In this document: positions 35,467-45,933 of the stretch, in pieces | Layout: each line of letters begins with the position of its first letter | Position numbering within the stretch: the first letter of the stretch is position 1 | DNA from: Flavobacterium tructae | Lineage (GTDB): Bacteria; Bacteroidota; Bacteroidia; Flavobacteriales; Flavobacteriaceae | Assembly (NCBI RefSeq): GCF_002217475.1 | Contig: NZ_MUHH01000017.1 | Coordinates: 577,289 to 641,288 of the forward strand | Direction of reading: 5' to 3' | DNA: 64,000 nucleotides | Position numbers and translations under genes: made by a program | Notes under the pieces: model-generated | Told to the model about the DNA's origin: nothing | What the model saw: the letters and a program-made list of their open reading frames with translations, nothing else | The model's database searches: none

Positions 35467-36933
35467 ATGAAAGCCATAAATAGAGTTTTAATCGCCCCAT
35501 TGCTAGTGCTGCAATTCGTTTCTTCTTCAAAAATTGGAGCACAGTCTGCAGCACCCTCATTTAAATCAAACCCAAAAATACAAGTATATACTACTGCCGA
35601 AAACACCAAATTAAGATTGTCATTATCCAATAATTTCATTTTAAATTCAGCTTCACAGCAAACAAAATCAACGGTTTCAATTGCGATTGATCCTTCAAAA
35701 ACAGATCAGACTTTTTTGGGAATCGGAGGAGCCATTACCGATGCCAGTGCAGAAGTTTTTGCTAAACTGTCATCCAAAAAGCAACAGGAATTTCTAACTG
35801 CTTACTATGATAAAAATAAAGGAATAGGGTATTCTTTGGCCAGAACCAATATGCATAGCTGTGATTTTAGCAGCGAAAGTTATACCTATATTCAGGAAGG
35901 AGACAAAGAGCTAAAAACCTTTACTATTGATCACGATAAAAAATACCGAATCCCATTACTCAAAAAAGCAATTGCAACGGCCGGTGGGAAATTAACTTTA
36001 TTTGTTAGTCCGTGGAGTCCTCCGGCTTTCATGAAAGACAATAACGATATTTTGCACGGCGGCGTTTTATTGCCGGAGTTTGCACAATCATGGGCCAATT
36101 ATTATGCTAAATTTATAAAAGCATACGAAAAAGAAGGAATTCCGGTCTGGGGACTGACGATTCAGAACGAACCAATGGCAAGTCAGAGATGGGAATCTTG
36201 CATTTACACCCCGGAAGCCGAAAAAGATTTTCTGAAAAACTTTCTGGGGCCTACTTTAGAAAAAGAAGGATTGGGATCTAAAAAGATCATTATTTGGGAC
36301 CACAACCGCGGAGAGATGCTCGAAAAAAGAGCTAATTTAGTTTTTTCTGATCCCGAAGTTTCCAAATACGCCTGGGGAATTGGATTCCACTGGTACGAAA
36401 CCTGGAACGGAGGCAGTCCGAAATTTGAATCCGTGGGGAAAGTGCATGAAGCTTTTCCAAGCAAAAATCTGCTGTTTACCGAAGGCTGTATCGAAAAATT
36501 TGACGCTTCGAAATTCCAGTTTTGGGGAAATGCCGAACGATACGGAATCAATATGATCAATGATTTTAACAACGGAACGACAGGCTGGACGGATTGGAAC
36601 ATTTTGCTGGATCAAAAAGGAGGACCCAATCATGTTGGTAATTTTTGTTTTGCCCCAATTCATGCCGATACCACAAAAGATGAACTGATCTACACACCGA
36701 TGTACTATTATATTGGACATTTTTCAAAATTCATCCAACCGGGAGCGAAAAGAATTAGAAATATAATAAGCGACAAAAGTGTATTAAGCACTTCTTTTCT
36801 AAATACAAACGGAAAAATTGCCACCGTTGTAATAAATCAGTCAGACAAAGCAGTGGTATACGAAATAGCAATCAATGCGGTGAAAAAAACGCTTACTATA
36901 CCGGCTCATGCCATGCAAACGCTAGTGTATTAG
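35467..36933 (+). CDS. GH30 family glycoside hydrolase (second of tandem pair)
   Basis: 488 residues with a signal peptide (MKAINRVLIAPLLVLQFVSSSKIGAQ). Acid/base is E235 (IQNEPMASQRWES) and nucleophile E339 (LFTEGCIEKFD). It closely parallels its upstream neighbour along the whole length and shares 35 identical bases with it (36109-36143 versus 34559-34593), so the pair is a tandem duplication. The two may differ in chain length or linkage preference. A weak hairpin (AGGGGC / GCCCCT at 35398-35429) lies in the gap before it. Confidence 0.92.
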   Translation: MKAINRVLIAPLLVLQFVSSSKIGAQSAAPSFKSNPKIQVYTTAENTKLRLSLSNNFILNSASQQTKSTVSIAIDPSKTDQTFLGIGGAITDASAEVFAKLSSKKQQEFLTAYYDKNKGIGYSLARTNMHSCDFSSESYTYIQEGDKELKTFTIDHDKKYRIPLLKKAIATAGGKLTLFVSPWSPPAFMKDNNDILHGGVLLPEFAQSWANYYAKFIKAYEKEGIPVWGLTIQNEPMASQRWESCIYTPEAEKDFLKNFLGPTLEKEGLGSKKIIIWDHNRGEMLEKRANLVFSDPEVSKYAWGIGFHWYETWNGGSPKFESVGKVHEAFPSKNLLFTEGCIEKFDASKFQFWGNAERYGINMINDFNNGTTGWTDWNILLDQKGGPNHVGNFCFAPIHADTTKDELIYTPMYYYIGHFSKFIQPGAKRIRNIISDKSVLSTSFLNTNGKIATVVINQSDKAVVYEIAINAVKKTLTIPAHAMQTLVY

Positions 36934-36968
36934 CCTCTTTTAGCAGCATATTAATTTAAAGAAATACA

Positions 36969-39233
36969 ATGAAAAACACGAAGTTTATAGTAGTTGCTCT
37001 ATTTTTTTGTGGAGCAGTATGGAGTCAGGAAGCCAGGAAAACGAGAGCAGCGATAGATGCCAAGGTATCAGAGTTGTTATCAAAGATGACATTGGAAGAA
37101 AAAGTAGGGCAAATGACGCAAATTACAGTTACTGTTTTTGAAGATGCTCAAAAACCGGGTTATTTTGATGCCACCAAACTAAAAAAAGGCATTCAGGAGT
37201 ACCATATCGGTTCCATTCTGAATGTACCTAATCCGGGAGCACCAACGCTTCAGAGATGGCAGGAGACCATGACCGCCATTACCAATGAAGCCAACAAATC
37301 GAGACTTAAAATTCCGATATTGTACGGTATAGATGCCATACACGGAGCGAGTTATACCGCCGGAGCTACCTTATTTCCACAACAAATAGGTCTGGCGGCA
37401 ACGTTTAATACAGAGCTGGTAAAACGCGGAGCTGAAATTTCGGCTTATGAAACCAGAGCCTCCTCCATTCCATGGGTATTCTCTCCGGATTTGGATTTTC
37501 CGAGAAACCCGGCCTGGTCCAGAATGTGGGAATCTTTTGGAGAAGATGCCTATTTGTCTTCCAAAATGGCCGTCGCTTTGGTAGATGGTTTTGAAGGAAG
37601 TAATGTAGGATCAAAATATAGCGTAGCCTCCTGTATGAAACATTATATTGGTTACGGAAGCACTACAACCGGAAAAGACAGAACACCAAGTATTATTCCC
37701 GAGCGCATTCTAAGACAATATGATTTAACAATCTATCAGGCTGCCATAAAAGCCGGAGCAAAAAGCGTAATGGTAAGTTCCGGAGAAATCAACGGAACTC
37801 CGGTGCACTCCAGCAAACATCTGATTACGGACATTCTTAAAAAAGAATTAGGTTTTGAAGGAGTAGTAGTAACCGATTGGAAGGATATTATTTATTTGAA
37901 TACCAGACATAAAATTGCAGCAACCAAAAGAGATGCGGTTCGTATCGCGGTTATGGCCGGAATAGACATGAGCATGGTGCCCGAAGAATTTACTTTTTAC
38001 ACAGACCTTGTAGATTTAGTTCAAAAAGGAGAAGTGCCAATGTCCCGTATTGATGATGCGGTAACCAGAATTCTGAGAATGAAATTCGAGTTAAACCTGT
38101 TCCAGAATACGGTTGCGAATCTAAAGGATTATCCAAAATTTGGTTCAGCCGAACACATTCAGGAAGCTTATAAAACGGCGGCGGAATCCATTACATTGTT
38201 AAAAAACAACGATGCAGCTTTACCTTTAAACAAAGAAGAAAAAATCCTGGTAACCGGAGCAACGGCAAACAGCATGAAAAACCTGAATGGAGGCTGGTCG
38301 TACACCTGGCAGGGTGAAAATGCAGATACTTACGCTGCTGACAAATTAACTATTCTGGAAGCTTTTCAGGCTAAATTAGGAAAAGAGAATGTACTCTATA
38401 CCGCCGGAGCAGATATTGAAAAAGAAGATGATGCCGAAATTCAAAAAGCGGTTGAACTGGCTCAAAAGGCATCGAAAATTGTATTGTGTCTGGGAGAGAA
38501 AAACTACACCGAAACTCCGGGAGATATCAGTAATCTTTATATGAGTAAATCTCAGATAAAATTAGCTCTTGCCTTATCCAAAGTAAACAAACCAATTATT
38601 CTGGTTTTAAACGAAGGAAGACCAAGATTAATTAGTGATTTCGAAGATAAAATGAGTGCCGTTGTACAGTGTTATTTGCCGGGAAATGAAGGAGGAAGAG
38701 CCTTGGTTGACATTCTGTACGGAGAGGTAAATCCAAGTGGAAGATTGCCTTATAACTATCCGAGATACCCTAATTCATTAGAAAAATACAATAGAAAACA
38801 TACAGAAAGTTTAGCAGATGAAGAACAAAATAATGATGCTAAATACGAGAAAAGTTATTCCCCTCAGTTTGAATTTGGAACAGGATTATCTTATACCACC
38901 TTTACGTATTCGAATTTAAAAATCGACAAAACAGAAATTACGAATACCGATGAAGTAAACATAACCGTTGAGGTTACCAATTCCGGAAAAAGAGCCGGAA
39001 AAGAATCAGTTTTATTGTACCTGTCAGATCATTATGCTTCTATAACTCCTGAAGTAAAAGCGCTAAAAAGATTCGAAAAGATTAGTTTGGAGCCTAACGA
39101 AACCAAAATGGTGAAATTTACTTTAAACCAAAAAGATTTGCAATTCGTAAACGAAGACCTGAAATGGATATCCGAAAAAGGAACTTTTACGATTCAGATC
39201 GCAAATCTTAAAAAGGACTTTTTATTACAGTAA
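36969..39233 (+). CDS. GH3 family beta-glucosidase-type hydrolase (module 1)
   Basis: 754 residues with a signal peptide (MKNTKFIVVALFFCGAVWSQ). The GH3 N-terminal barrel includes PILYGIDAIHGASY and KHYIGYG, with nucleophile D303 in VVTDWKD. The alpha/beta sandwich follows (KIVLCLGEKNYTETPGD), then a C-terminal fibronectin-III-like domain (about 650-750, EVTNSGKRAGKESVLLYLSD). Such enzymes release glucose from the non-reducing ends of oligosaccharides in the periplasm. It follows the GH30 pair by 35 bp. Confidence 0.94.
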   Translation: MKNTKFIVVALFFCGAVWSQEARKTRAAIDAKVSELLSKMTLEEKVGQMTQITVTVFEDAQKPGYFDATKLKKGIQEYHIGSILNVPNPGAPTLQRWQETMTAITNEANKSRLKIPILYGIDAIHGASYTAGATLFPQQIGLAATFNTELVKRGAEISAYETRASSIPWVFSPDLDFPRNPAWSRMWESFGEDAYLSSKMAVALVDGFEGSNVGSKYSVASCMKHYIGYGSTTTGKDRTPSIIPERILRQYDLTIYQAAIKAGAKSVMVSSGEINGTPVHSSKHLITDILKKELGFEGVVVTDWKDIIYLNTRHKIAATKRDAVRIAVMAGIDMSMVPEEFTFYTDLVDLVQKGEVPMSRIDDAVTRILRMKFELNLFQNTVANLKDYPKFGSAEHIQEAYKTAAESITLLKNNDAALPLNKEEKILVTGATANSMKNLNGGWSYTWQGENADTYAADKLTILEAFQAKLGKENVLYTAGADIEKEDDAEIQKAVELAQKASKIVLCLGEKNYTETPGDISNLYMSKSQIKLALALSKVNKPIILVLNEGRPRLISDFEDKMSAVVQCYLPGNEGGRALVDILYGEVNPSGRLPYNYPRYPNSLEKYNRKHTESLADEEQNNDAKYEKSYSPQFEFGTGLSYTTFTYSNLKIDKTEITNTDEVNITVEVTNSGKRAGKESVLLYLSDHYASITPEVKALKRFEKISLEPNETKMVKFTLNQKDLQFVNEDLKWISEKGTFTIQIANLKKDFLLQ

Positions 39234-39315
39234 ATAAACCAAACATGGTTATTCCCGAAAAGATATTTGGTGTTTGAATGTCAAAAGAAAATTTGCTATT
39301 TCATATTACAAAGAC

Positions 39316-41058
39316 ATGAGAAAAATAATTATTACCCTACCGTTACTACTTTCCTTTGTCACTTTCGCTCAGGGTTTTTTACATAGAGACGGACAAAAAA
39401 TTGTAGACGGAACCGGAAAGAATATCATTTTAAGAGGTCTCGGAACAGGTGGCTGGATGGTTCAGGAAGGCTATATGTTACAGACACAACCTTTCGCAAG
39501 TCCACAGTATGTTATCAGGCAGAAGATTCAGGATGTTATTGGAGAAGAAGCAACCAAAGAATTTTACGCTGCCTACAAAGCAAACGGAATCACCAAAAGA
39601 GATGTAGATTCATTAGCCGCCTGGGGATTCAATTCGATCCGCCTGCCGATGCATTGCAATTTATACACACCACCAATCGAAGCCGAAAAAAAGGGTGAAA
39701 TCTCCTGGATTGAAGAAGGCTTTACCATGACCGATAATTTGCTGAAATGGTGCGCCGAAAATAAAATGTATCTTATTTTAGACTTACATGCCGCTCCCGG
39801 AGGCCAGGGCAATGATGCCGCAATTTCGGATTATGATACCACAAAACCTTCCTTGTGGGAGAGCGAAGCCAATCAGAAAAAAATGATTGCCTTATGGAAA
39901 AAACTGGCTTCACGTTACAGAGATAATCCGTGGATTGGAGCCTATGACATTATCAACGAACCCAATTGGAATTTTACCGGAACCAATAAAAATGGCTGTG
40001 ATGAAAACTCAAACGGTCCTTTAAGAGATCTGATGGTTCGGGTTACAAAAGCCATTCGGGAAGTCGATACCAATCATTTAATTTTTATTGAAGGAAACTG
40101 CTGGGGAAACAATTACAACGGAATTTTTCCTTTATGGGATGAAAATATGGCATTGAGTTTTCACAAATACTGGAACTACAATACCACAGCCTCCATTCAG
40201 AAAATGCTGGACTACAGAACACAATACAATGTGCCAATCTGGTTGGGTGAAAGCGGAGAAAATTCGAATGTATGGTTCAAAGAGGCATTGACATTGGTCG
40301 AAAACAACAATATAGGCTGGGCATTCTGGCCCATGAAAAAAATCGAGAATATTGCCGGAGTAACCTCTGTTACAAAGATTCCCGAATACGATGTTTTATT
40401 AAAGTATTGGAAAGACGGTGGAGAGAAACCAAAGCCTGATTTTGCCAAAAAAACTTTAATGAAAATCGCCGACAATTACAAAATGGAAAACGTAACCGTA
40501 AAACCGGACGTGATCGATGCCATGTTCAGACAAGTACAAACCAACGATACCAAACCTTATAAACGGCATTTGATTCCCGGAAAAATTGCAGCAACAGAGT
40601 ATGATTTAGGAACAAATGAAAAGGCTTATTCAGACAAAGATTTTATAAACTACAGAGTCGAAACCGGAAAATTTGACGAATGGAACAAAGGAAATACAAT
40701 GCGAAATGATGGCGTTGATATTTTGCCCTGCAAAGATGCCGGATCAAACGGATATCAGGTTTCATTTATTGGGGATGGAGAATGGTTACAGTTTACAGCT
40801 GAAGTAAAGAAGCAAAATACATACAAAGTAGCAATTCGATATTCGGCTGAAAATTCAGAAGGGAAAATACATCTCGAAGTAGAAAATGGAAAAAGATCCC
40901 AGACCGTTACATTACCTGCAACGGGAGGAAATGACAAATGGAAAACCCTTATTTTAACCGGAGTAGAATTGAATTCAGGAACACAAAAAGTTAAGGTAGT
41001 ATTTGATAAAGGTGGCTTTAATTTAAATTATCTGGAGTTTTCTAAGAATAAAAAATAA
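39316..41058 (+). CDS. GH5 family glycoside hydrolase with C-terminal CBM6
   Basis: 580 residues from the ATG at 39316, which opens the signal peptide MRKIIITLPLLLSFVTFAQ; the longer frame from 39274 adds 14 residues. The GH5 barrel has acid/base E215 (YDIINEPNW) and nucleophile E312 (WLGESGEN). From about residue 440 comes a CBM6-type beta-sandwich (GDGEWLQFTAEVKKQNTYKVAIRYSAEN), which binds glycan. The opening GLGTGGWMVQEGYML resembles the exo-beta-1,3-glucanase side of GH5. It is the only multi-domain hydrolase of the locus and the best candidate for first attack on the polymer. Confidence 0.9.
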   Translation: MRKIIITLPLLLSFVTFAQGFLHRDGQKIVDGTGKNIILRGLGTGGWMVQEGYMLQTQPFASPQYVIRQKIQDVIGEEATKEFYAAYKANGITKRDVDSLAAWGFNSIRLPMHCNLYTPPIEAEKKGEISWIEEGFTMTDNLLKWCAENKMYLILDLHAAPGGQGNDAAISDYDTTKPSLWESEANQKKMIALWKKLASRYRDNPWIGAYDIINEPNWNFTGTNKNGCDENSNGPLRDLMVRVTKAIREVDTNHLIFIEGNCWGNNYNGIFPLWDENMALSFHKYWNYNTTASIQKMLDYRTQYNVPIWLGESGENSNVWFKEALTLVENNNIGWAFWPMKKIENIAGVTSVTKIPEYDVLLKYWKDGGEKPKPDFAKKTLMKIADNYKMENVTVKPDVIDAMFRQVQTNDTKPYKRHLIPGKIAATEYDLGTNEKAYSDKDFINYRVETGKFDEWNKGNTMRNDGVDILPCKDAGSNGYQVSFIGDGEWLQFTAEVKKQNTYKVAIRYSAENSEGKIHLEVENGKRSQTVTLPATGGNDKWKTLILTGVELNSGTQKVKVVFDKGGFNLNYLEFSKNKK

Positions 41059-41093
41059 TTTCAGAAAAAAAACTGTAATCATGTTGCAAAGTG

Positions 41094-41107
41094 TTTTTTT
41101 TTTTTTT
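41094..41107 (+). repeat. Homopolymeric T14 tract upstream of susC2
   Basis: Fourteen consecutive T in the 213-bp gap between the GH5 gene and susC2. It could be the tail of a weak terminator or a slippage-prone tract. Confidence 0.85.
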
Positions 41108-41113
41108 AGTTAA

Positions 41114-41231
41114 GATGTTGTTTTGTAATTGTTTATGAAGTAATAAGGATTTTATTTGTGGTATCTAACATTATGGTTGTTTTATTTGTAAGATTTTATT
41201 TTCAATTATATCTTTTAAATCGATAATATTG
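41114..41231 (+). promoter_or_regulatory. susC2 upstream control region
   Basis: GATGTTGTTTTGTAA at 41114-41128 differs at two positions from the second part of the susC1 direct repeat. TAATATTG at 41224-41231 is a possible -7 box of the same TAnnATTG form as at susC1, 40 bp before the ATG. Confidence 0.4.
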
Positions 41232-41271
41232 TAGTATTATTACATTAAATTATTAATTTAAATCTTAAAAG

Positions 41272-44265
41272 ATGAAAATCACAAAATCACTTATTTTTTC
41301 CCTTACGTCCTTGTTGTTTTCGCTTATTGCGATGGCACAGGATGTTACCGTGAGTGGTAGGATAAAGGACGAAACAGGAATGCCTGTTTCAAATGCTATT
41401 GTTTCATTAAAAGGGACAGCCAGATCAACAATGTCAGATATGGATGGAAATTTTCAATTAAAAACACCGATAAACGGAGTTATAATTGTGAGTTATGTTG
41501 GATATGTTACGGTTAATGAAATGGTAAATGACCGGACAAAAATAGATTTTCAATTAGAACCTGAATCACAATCATTAAAAGAAGTGGTCATAAATGTAGG
41601 TTACGGTTCTCAAAAGAAAAGCAAACTTACCACCGCCGTTTCTACCGTAAGGGCAGATGCCTTTGCAGACAGACCCATATATTCTGTCGCACAGGCCTTA
41701 CAGGGAAATGCAGCAGGAATTACAGTAACTCAGCCCTCCGGTAAACCCGGATCAGGTTTAGATGTCAGGATTAGAGGTTTGAATTCGATTAATTCAGGAA
41801 ATAACCCCCTGTATGTTATTGACGGAATACAAACGACCAATATTGACGGTATAAACACAGATGATATCGTAGATATGCAAATACTTAAAGACGCTTCCGC
41901 AACCGCCATTTATGGTGTCAATGGAGCATCAGGAGTAATAATTATTACCACAAAAAGAGGAAAAGCAAACAAAAATATATTTGAGTTTAACTCCTTTGTT
42001 GGTATTTCTAACGTCGTAAAAAATATTGACGTATTAAATTTAGGACAATACAAAACAATGTTATCAGAAATCAATCCTTCCTATCTTTCCAATGCAAATA
42101 ATCCCCGTTATGAAGGGATCAATACCAATTGGGCAGATCAGGTGTTGGATACCGGAGTAGATCAGAATTATAATTTTTCGTATGCGGGAGGAACAGATAA
42201 TCTGAGAATATACGGAGCTTTAGGGTACCAAAATACAAATGGAGTCATCAGTCCATCGGAATACAAAAGACTTTCAGGAAAATTAAATGTAGACGCTAAT
42301 CTTACCGGATGGCTGAAACTTAACGCCAGTCTTAATGTAATCAATTCCGATTTAAGTAATATTGGCGATAATAATAGTGTAGGTCAGGGCGGGGCTGTAA
42401 TGAGTCTGTTTGTAACTCCGGGTTTTATGCCGATTTATGGTTCTGAGTTAAAAGTAAGGGATAAAGATGCTTCGGGAAACTATACTGATGGTTACAAAGA
42501 AGGGCAATTTGCTAAAAATCCCTATCAATCCGCGTGGGAAAATCCAGTTTCGTTATTGGCGAGACAAAATATTTCGAATGTAAACAGAGTTTTAAGCAAT
42601 CTCGGATTCGAAGCTACCCTTTTAAAAGATCTGGTTTGGAAAACCAATTTATCAACCGACATAAAAGTACAGGAAGATAAATATTTTGTAGATGCCTATC
42701 GCACTTCGGCAGGTCGTGTAAACGATAACGATAGTACGGTAGATAAAGGATATGGAAATGTAACGAATAGTCAAAACGTCAATATCAATTTTGAAAATAC
42801 CCTGGAATATAAAATTTCAAAAGATAAAAACGACTTAAACTTACTTTTTGGAAATTCTGTGCAAAAAAATAAAGAAGACTGGGCCAGAATTTCAGGAAGA
42901 GGATTTGATACTGCTGTAAGAAGTTTCGAAACTAACGAAGCAAAAATAATAACCGAAAACCAGGTCAGAGAAAAAGAAATAACGAACGCATCTTTTTTCG
43001 GACGTGCGATTTACACCTTTGATAATAAATATATTCTATCCGGAGTTTTTAGGGCCAGTGGCGTTTCGCAATTGAGTAAAGATAACAAATGGGGCTATTT
43101 TCCCGGAGTCTCTGCAGCGTGGATTATCTCTAACGAAAATTTCCTAAAAGAAAATAAGGTTGTAAATCAATTAAAAATCCGTGGAGGTTGGGGACAAACT
43201 GGTAATGTATCCGGAATTCCGGCCTACTCATCATATGATTTAAATTATACAGATCCTATTAACGGAGGTACTTCATTAGATCAGATTGGAAACAGCGATT
43301 TAAGATGGGAAACCAATACCGACATCAATATTGGACTCGATTTAGTCATTTTAAATAACAGAATCAAATTTACGACCGACGTTTACAAAAAGAACACTAA
43401 AAATTTACTTCAGGTAATTTATTTTCCAGGATTCAGCCAGCCGTACTATTATAATGTTGGAGAAATTGAGAATAAAGGAATAGAGTTCTCTATCGATACA
43501 CAAAATTTTAAAGGAGATTTTAAATGGAATACCAATTTTAATATTTCTTTTAATACCAATGTAATAAACAAATTAGGACTTCAGAAAACGCTTGATTTAC
43601 AGACGCTGACTTCGGTCGGAGAAAAAGTAGTCCGTCTGGAAGAAGGAAGGTCGCTGGGAACTTTTTACGGTTACAAAGTAGATAAAGTAGATGCTGCAAC
43701 AGGGGCATTATTGTACAAAGACACTAACGGAGATGGCCAGATAACCCCTGATGACAGAACGGAAATAGGGAGTGCAATGCCAGATTATGTTTTCGGATTG
43801 ACTAACAGCTTTTCTTATAAAGGGACGTATTTAGATGTACTGGTTACAGGTTCACATGGTAACGACGTTTACAACGCATCCCGAATGGACTTAACCCTGA
43901 TGACTGATTTTAAAAATCAATCTACAGAAGTATTAAACAGGTGGACGACTCCGGGGCAAGTCACCAATACGCCCAAGGCAAATGATCCAAACGCGCAGCA
44001 TGTCTCCGACAGATTTGTAGAAGACGGCTCTTATGTGCGTATTAAAGCCGTAACAGTAGGATATAAATTCACAAAACAAATTTTAGGACTTAATAGTCTT
44101 AGTATATATACAACGGCACAAAACCTGTACACTTTTACAAAATACAAAGGTTTTGATCCGGAAGTAGGTGCCTTTAATGATAATAAAGGAGTTACTCCCG
44201 GTATAGATTTAGGAACATACCCTCAGGTAAAAACCTTTGTTTTTGGTATAAAAGCAAGCTTCTAG
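41272..44265 (+). CDS. SusC-like TonB-dependent outer-membrane transporter (module 2)
   Basis: 997 residues with a signal peptide, carboxypeptidase-D-like domain (VTVSGRIKDETGMPVSNAIVSLKGT), SusC signature VVINVGYGSQKKSKL, plug (ALQGNAAGITVTQ, DVRIRGLNSINSGNNPLYVIDGI) and barrel ending KTFVFGIKASF. The N-terminal part is closely similar to the module 1 transporter, while the barrels differ strongly. The pair therefore probably imports different products of the same polymer or related glycans. It leads susD2 by 29 bp. Confidence 0.95.
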   Translation: MKITKSLIFSLTSLLFSLIAMAQDVTVSGRIKDETGMPVSNAIVSLKGTARSTMSDMDGNFQLKTPINGVIIVSYVGYVTVNEMVNDRTKIDFQLEPESQSLKEVVINVGYGSQKKSKLTTAVSTVRADAFADRPIYSVAQALQGNAAGITVTQPSGKPGSGLDVRIRGLNSINSGNNPLYVIDGIQTTNIDGINTDDIVDMQILKDASATAIYGVNGASGVIIITTKRGKANKNIFEFNSFVGISNVVKNIDVLNLGQYKTMLSEINPSYLSNANNPRYEGINTNWADQVLDTGVDQNYNFSYAGGTDNLRIYGALGYQNTNGVISPSEYKRLSGKLNVDANLTGWLKLNASLNVINSDLSNIGDNNSVGQGGAVMSLFVTPGFMPIYGSELKVRDKDASGNYTDGYKEGQFAKNPYQSAWENPVSLLARQNISNVNRVLSNLGFEATLLKDLVWKTNLSTDIKVQEDKYFVDAYRTSAGRVNDNDSTVDKGYGNVTNSQNVNINFENTLEYKISKDKNDLNLLFGNSVQKNKEDWARISGRGFDTAVRSFETNEAKIITENQVREKEITNASFFGRAIYTFDNKYILSGVFRASGVSQLSKDNKWGYFPGVSAAWIISNENFLKENKVVNQLKIRGGWGQTGNVSGIPAYSSYDLNYTDPINGGTSLDQIGNSDLRWETNTDINIGLDLVILNNRIKFTTDVYKKNTKNLLQVIYFPGFSQPYYYNVGEIENKGIEFSIDTQNFKGDFKWNTNFNISFNTNVINKLGLQKTLDLQTLTSVGEKVVRLEEGRSLGTFYGYKVDKVDAATGALLYKDTNGDGQITPDDRTEIGSAMPDYVFGLTNSFSYKGTYLDVLVTGSHGNDVYNASRMDLTLMTDFKNQSTEVLNRWTTPGQVTNTPKANDPNAQHVSDRFVEDGSYVRIKAVTVGYKFTKQILGLNSLSIYTTAQNLYTFTKYKGFDPEVGAFNDNKGVTPGIDLGTYPQVKTFVFGIKASF

Positions 44266-44294
44266 CCGATTGTTAATTATAAAAAGAAATTAAG

Positions 44295-45746
44295 ATGAAA
44301 AATACAATAAAAAATATAACGCTTATCATTAGTGTTTTCACAGTGCTAAGTTTAAGTTCATGCTCTGATTATTTAAATACAGAGCCTATTACAGAAACAA
44401 CGGTTGAAAGTACAGGAAAAGTAATTGCAACCGCAGCGGAGGCAGAAAGCAGAATGACCTCTGTTTATGCAAGTTTTGGAGGAGAGTACTGGCAGCTGGA
44501 TTATTTTTTCAACGGAGATGCCCAAACCGATAATGCCTACGCAGGATCAGATAATACGCAAAATTTTCAGCAGGACGAATATCGTATTTTATCAACAAAT
44601 ACAAATGTCAGCAGAGATTGGGGATATATTTATGACAATATCAATAAATGTAATTTTATTTTGAACTATATAGATGAGCCAAAAGATTTACCGGCAGCCA
44701 GAAAGGAAGAAATGATAGGAGAAGCATCTTTGGTAAGAGCTTTAAATTTATTTCATGCAGTTCAGTTATGGGGAGATGTGCCTATTGCGACAAAAGCAGT
44801 TGTAAATGTAAATCAGGATAATTTTGAGCAGGTCTATCCACAATTATATCCTACACGCAAGCCCAAACAAGAAGTGTATGCATCCATTATTGCAGATTGC
44901 GAAACAGCCATACAAAAAGCGCCTGCGTCAACGAATAAATTCAGAGCAAATAAAGGTGCTGCAAATGCGCTTTTAGCAAAAGTTTACGCGACTAAAGACA
45001 ATCCTGACTGGGCAAAAGTAAAACAATATAGCGATGCTGTAATCACAGGAGGTTATACGCTTCTGCCAAATTACGAAAATCTTTTTGATACGGCACACGA
45101 AGGAAATTCAGAATCTATCTGGGAAGCGAATGGAGAAGGTTGGGGATCTCCAGTTGGCGCATGGGGAACCTCCATGTTTTATGGAACAGACTGGAAGAAA
45201 TTCATGACACCGTCGAATGATTTAATCCAGACCTTTACAAATGAAGGAGATGTCGTTAGAGAAAAATCATCTGTAATCGTAAAAGAGGTAAGCTGGACCG
45301 ATAACTATTGGACATCTGCAGGCTATCCGTTTGCCTACAAAATGCGAATAACAGACGGCAAACAAAATTTTTACATTCTAAGATTAGCGGATATTATTCT
45401 CTTAAAAGCTGAAGCATTGGCACAAACCGGAGATAATGCAGGGGCAATGACGTTAGTCAATCAGGTAAGAGCAAGAGTTGGTTTACCAAAAGTTAGTGCC
45501 GCCAGTCAGGCAGATGCATTAGATTTAATTCTTAAAGAAAGAAAAATGGAACTTGCTTTCGAAGGACATCGCTGGTTTGATTTAAAAAGAACGGCTAAGG
45601 CAATTGAGATTCTTTCGAAACAAAAAGACGGCAAAGGGGCTATTTTGCCGTACGCGGGAAACCTGAATCAGAACAGATTGCTGTGGCCAATTCCACAAAC
45701 TAAAAAAGATGCAAATCCTAATTTAATCCAGAATCCAGGTTATTAA
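44295..45746 (+). CDS. SusD/RagB-like surface glycan-binding lipoprotein (module 2)
   Basis: 483 residues with a lipoprotein signal (LSLSSC, Cys23). The SusD fold is shown by EASLVRALNLFHAVQLWGDVPIA, the TPR-like middle part (GAANALLAKVYATKDNPDWAKV) and the end LKERKMELAFEGHRWFDLKRT. It partners SusC2 at the cell surface. The gene is followed by a 187-bp gap with no clear strong terminator, before the phosphatase-like gene. Confidence 0.95.
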   Translation: MKNTIKNITLIISVFTVLSLSSCSDYLNTEPITETTVESTGKVIATAAEAESRMTSVYASFGGEYWQLDYFFNGDAQTDNAYAGSDNTQNFQQDEYRILSTNTNVSRDWGYIYDNINKCNFILNYIDEPKDLPAARKEEMIGEASLVRALNLFHAVQLWGDVPIATKAVVNVNQDNFEQVYPQLYPTRKPKQEVYASIIADCETAIQKAPASTNKFRANKGAANALLAKVYATKDNPDWAKVKQYSDAVITGGYTLLPNYENLFDTAHEGNSESIWEANGEGWGSPVGAWGTSMFYGTDWKKFMTPSNDLIQTFTNEGDVVREKSSVIVKEVSWTDNYWTSAGYPFAYKMRITDGKQNFYILRLADIILLKAEALAQTGDNAGAMTLVNQVRARVGLPKVSAASQADALDLILKERKMELAFEGHRWFDLKRTAKAIEILSKQKDGKGAILPYAGNLNQNRLLWPIPQTKKDANPNLIQNPGY

Positions 45747-45933
45747 AAGGAATAAAAAACAGTCTGCCATCATTTTAGAAGGTAAGCTGTTTTAAGGTTT
45801 CAAAAATAGAATAAAAGGTATTACAAAATATTTAATTGAAGGGTAAGAAGATATAATTAACATAAATTTCAAACATTGTTTCTTTATTAAGCCCAATGAA
45901 ATGGTAGCTTTACAGGACTAAATTTTTTTTAAA

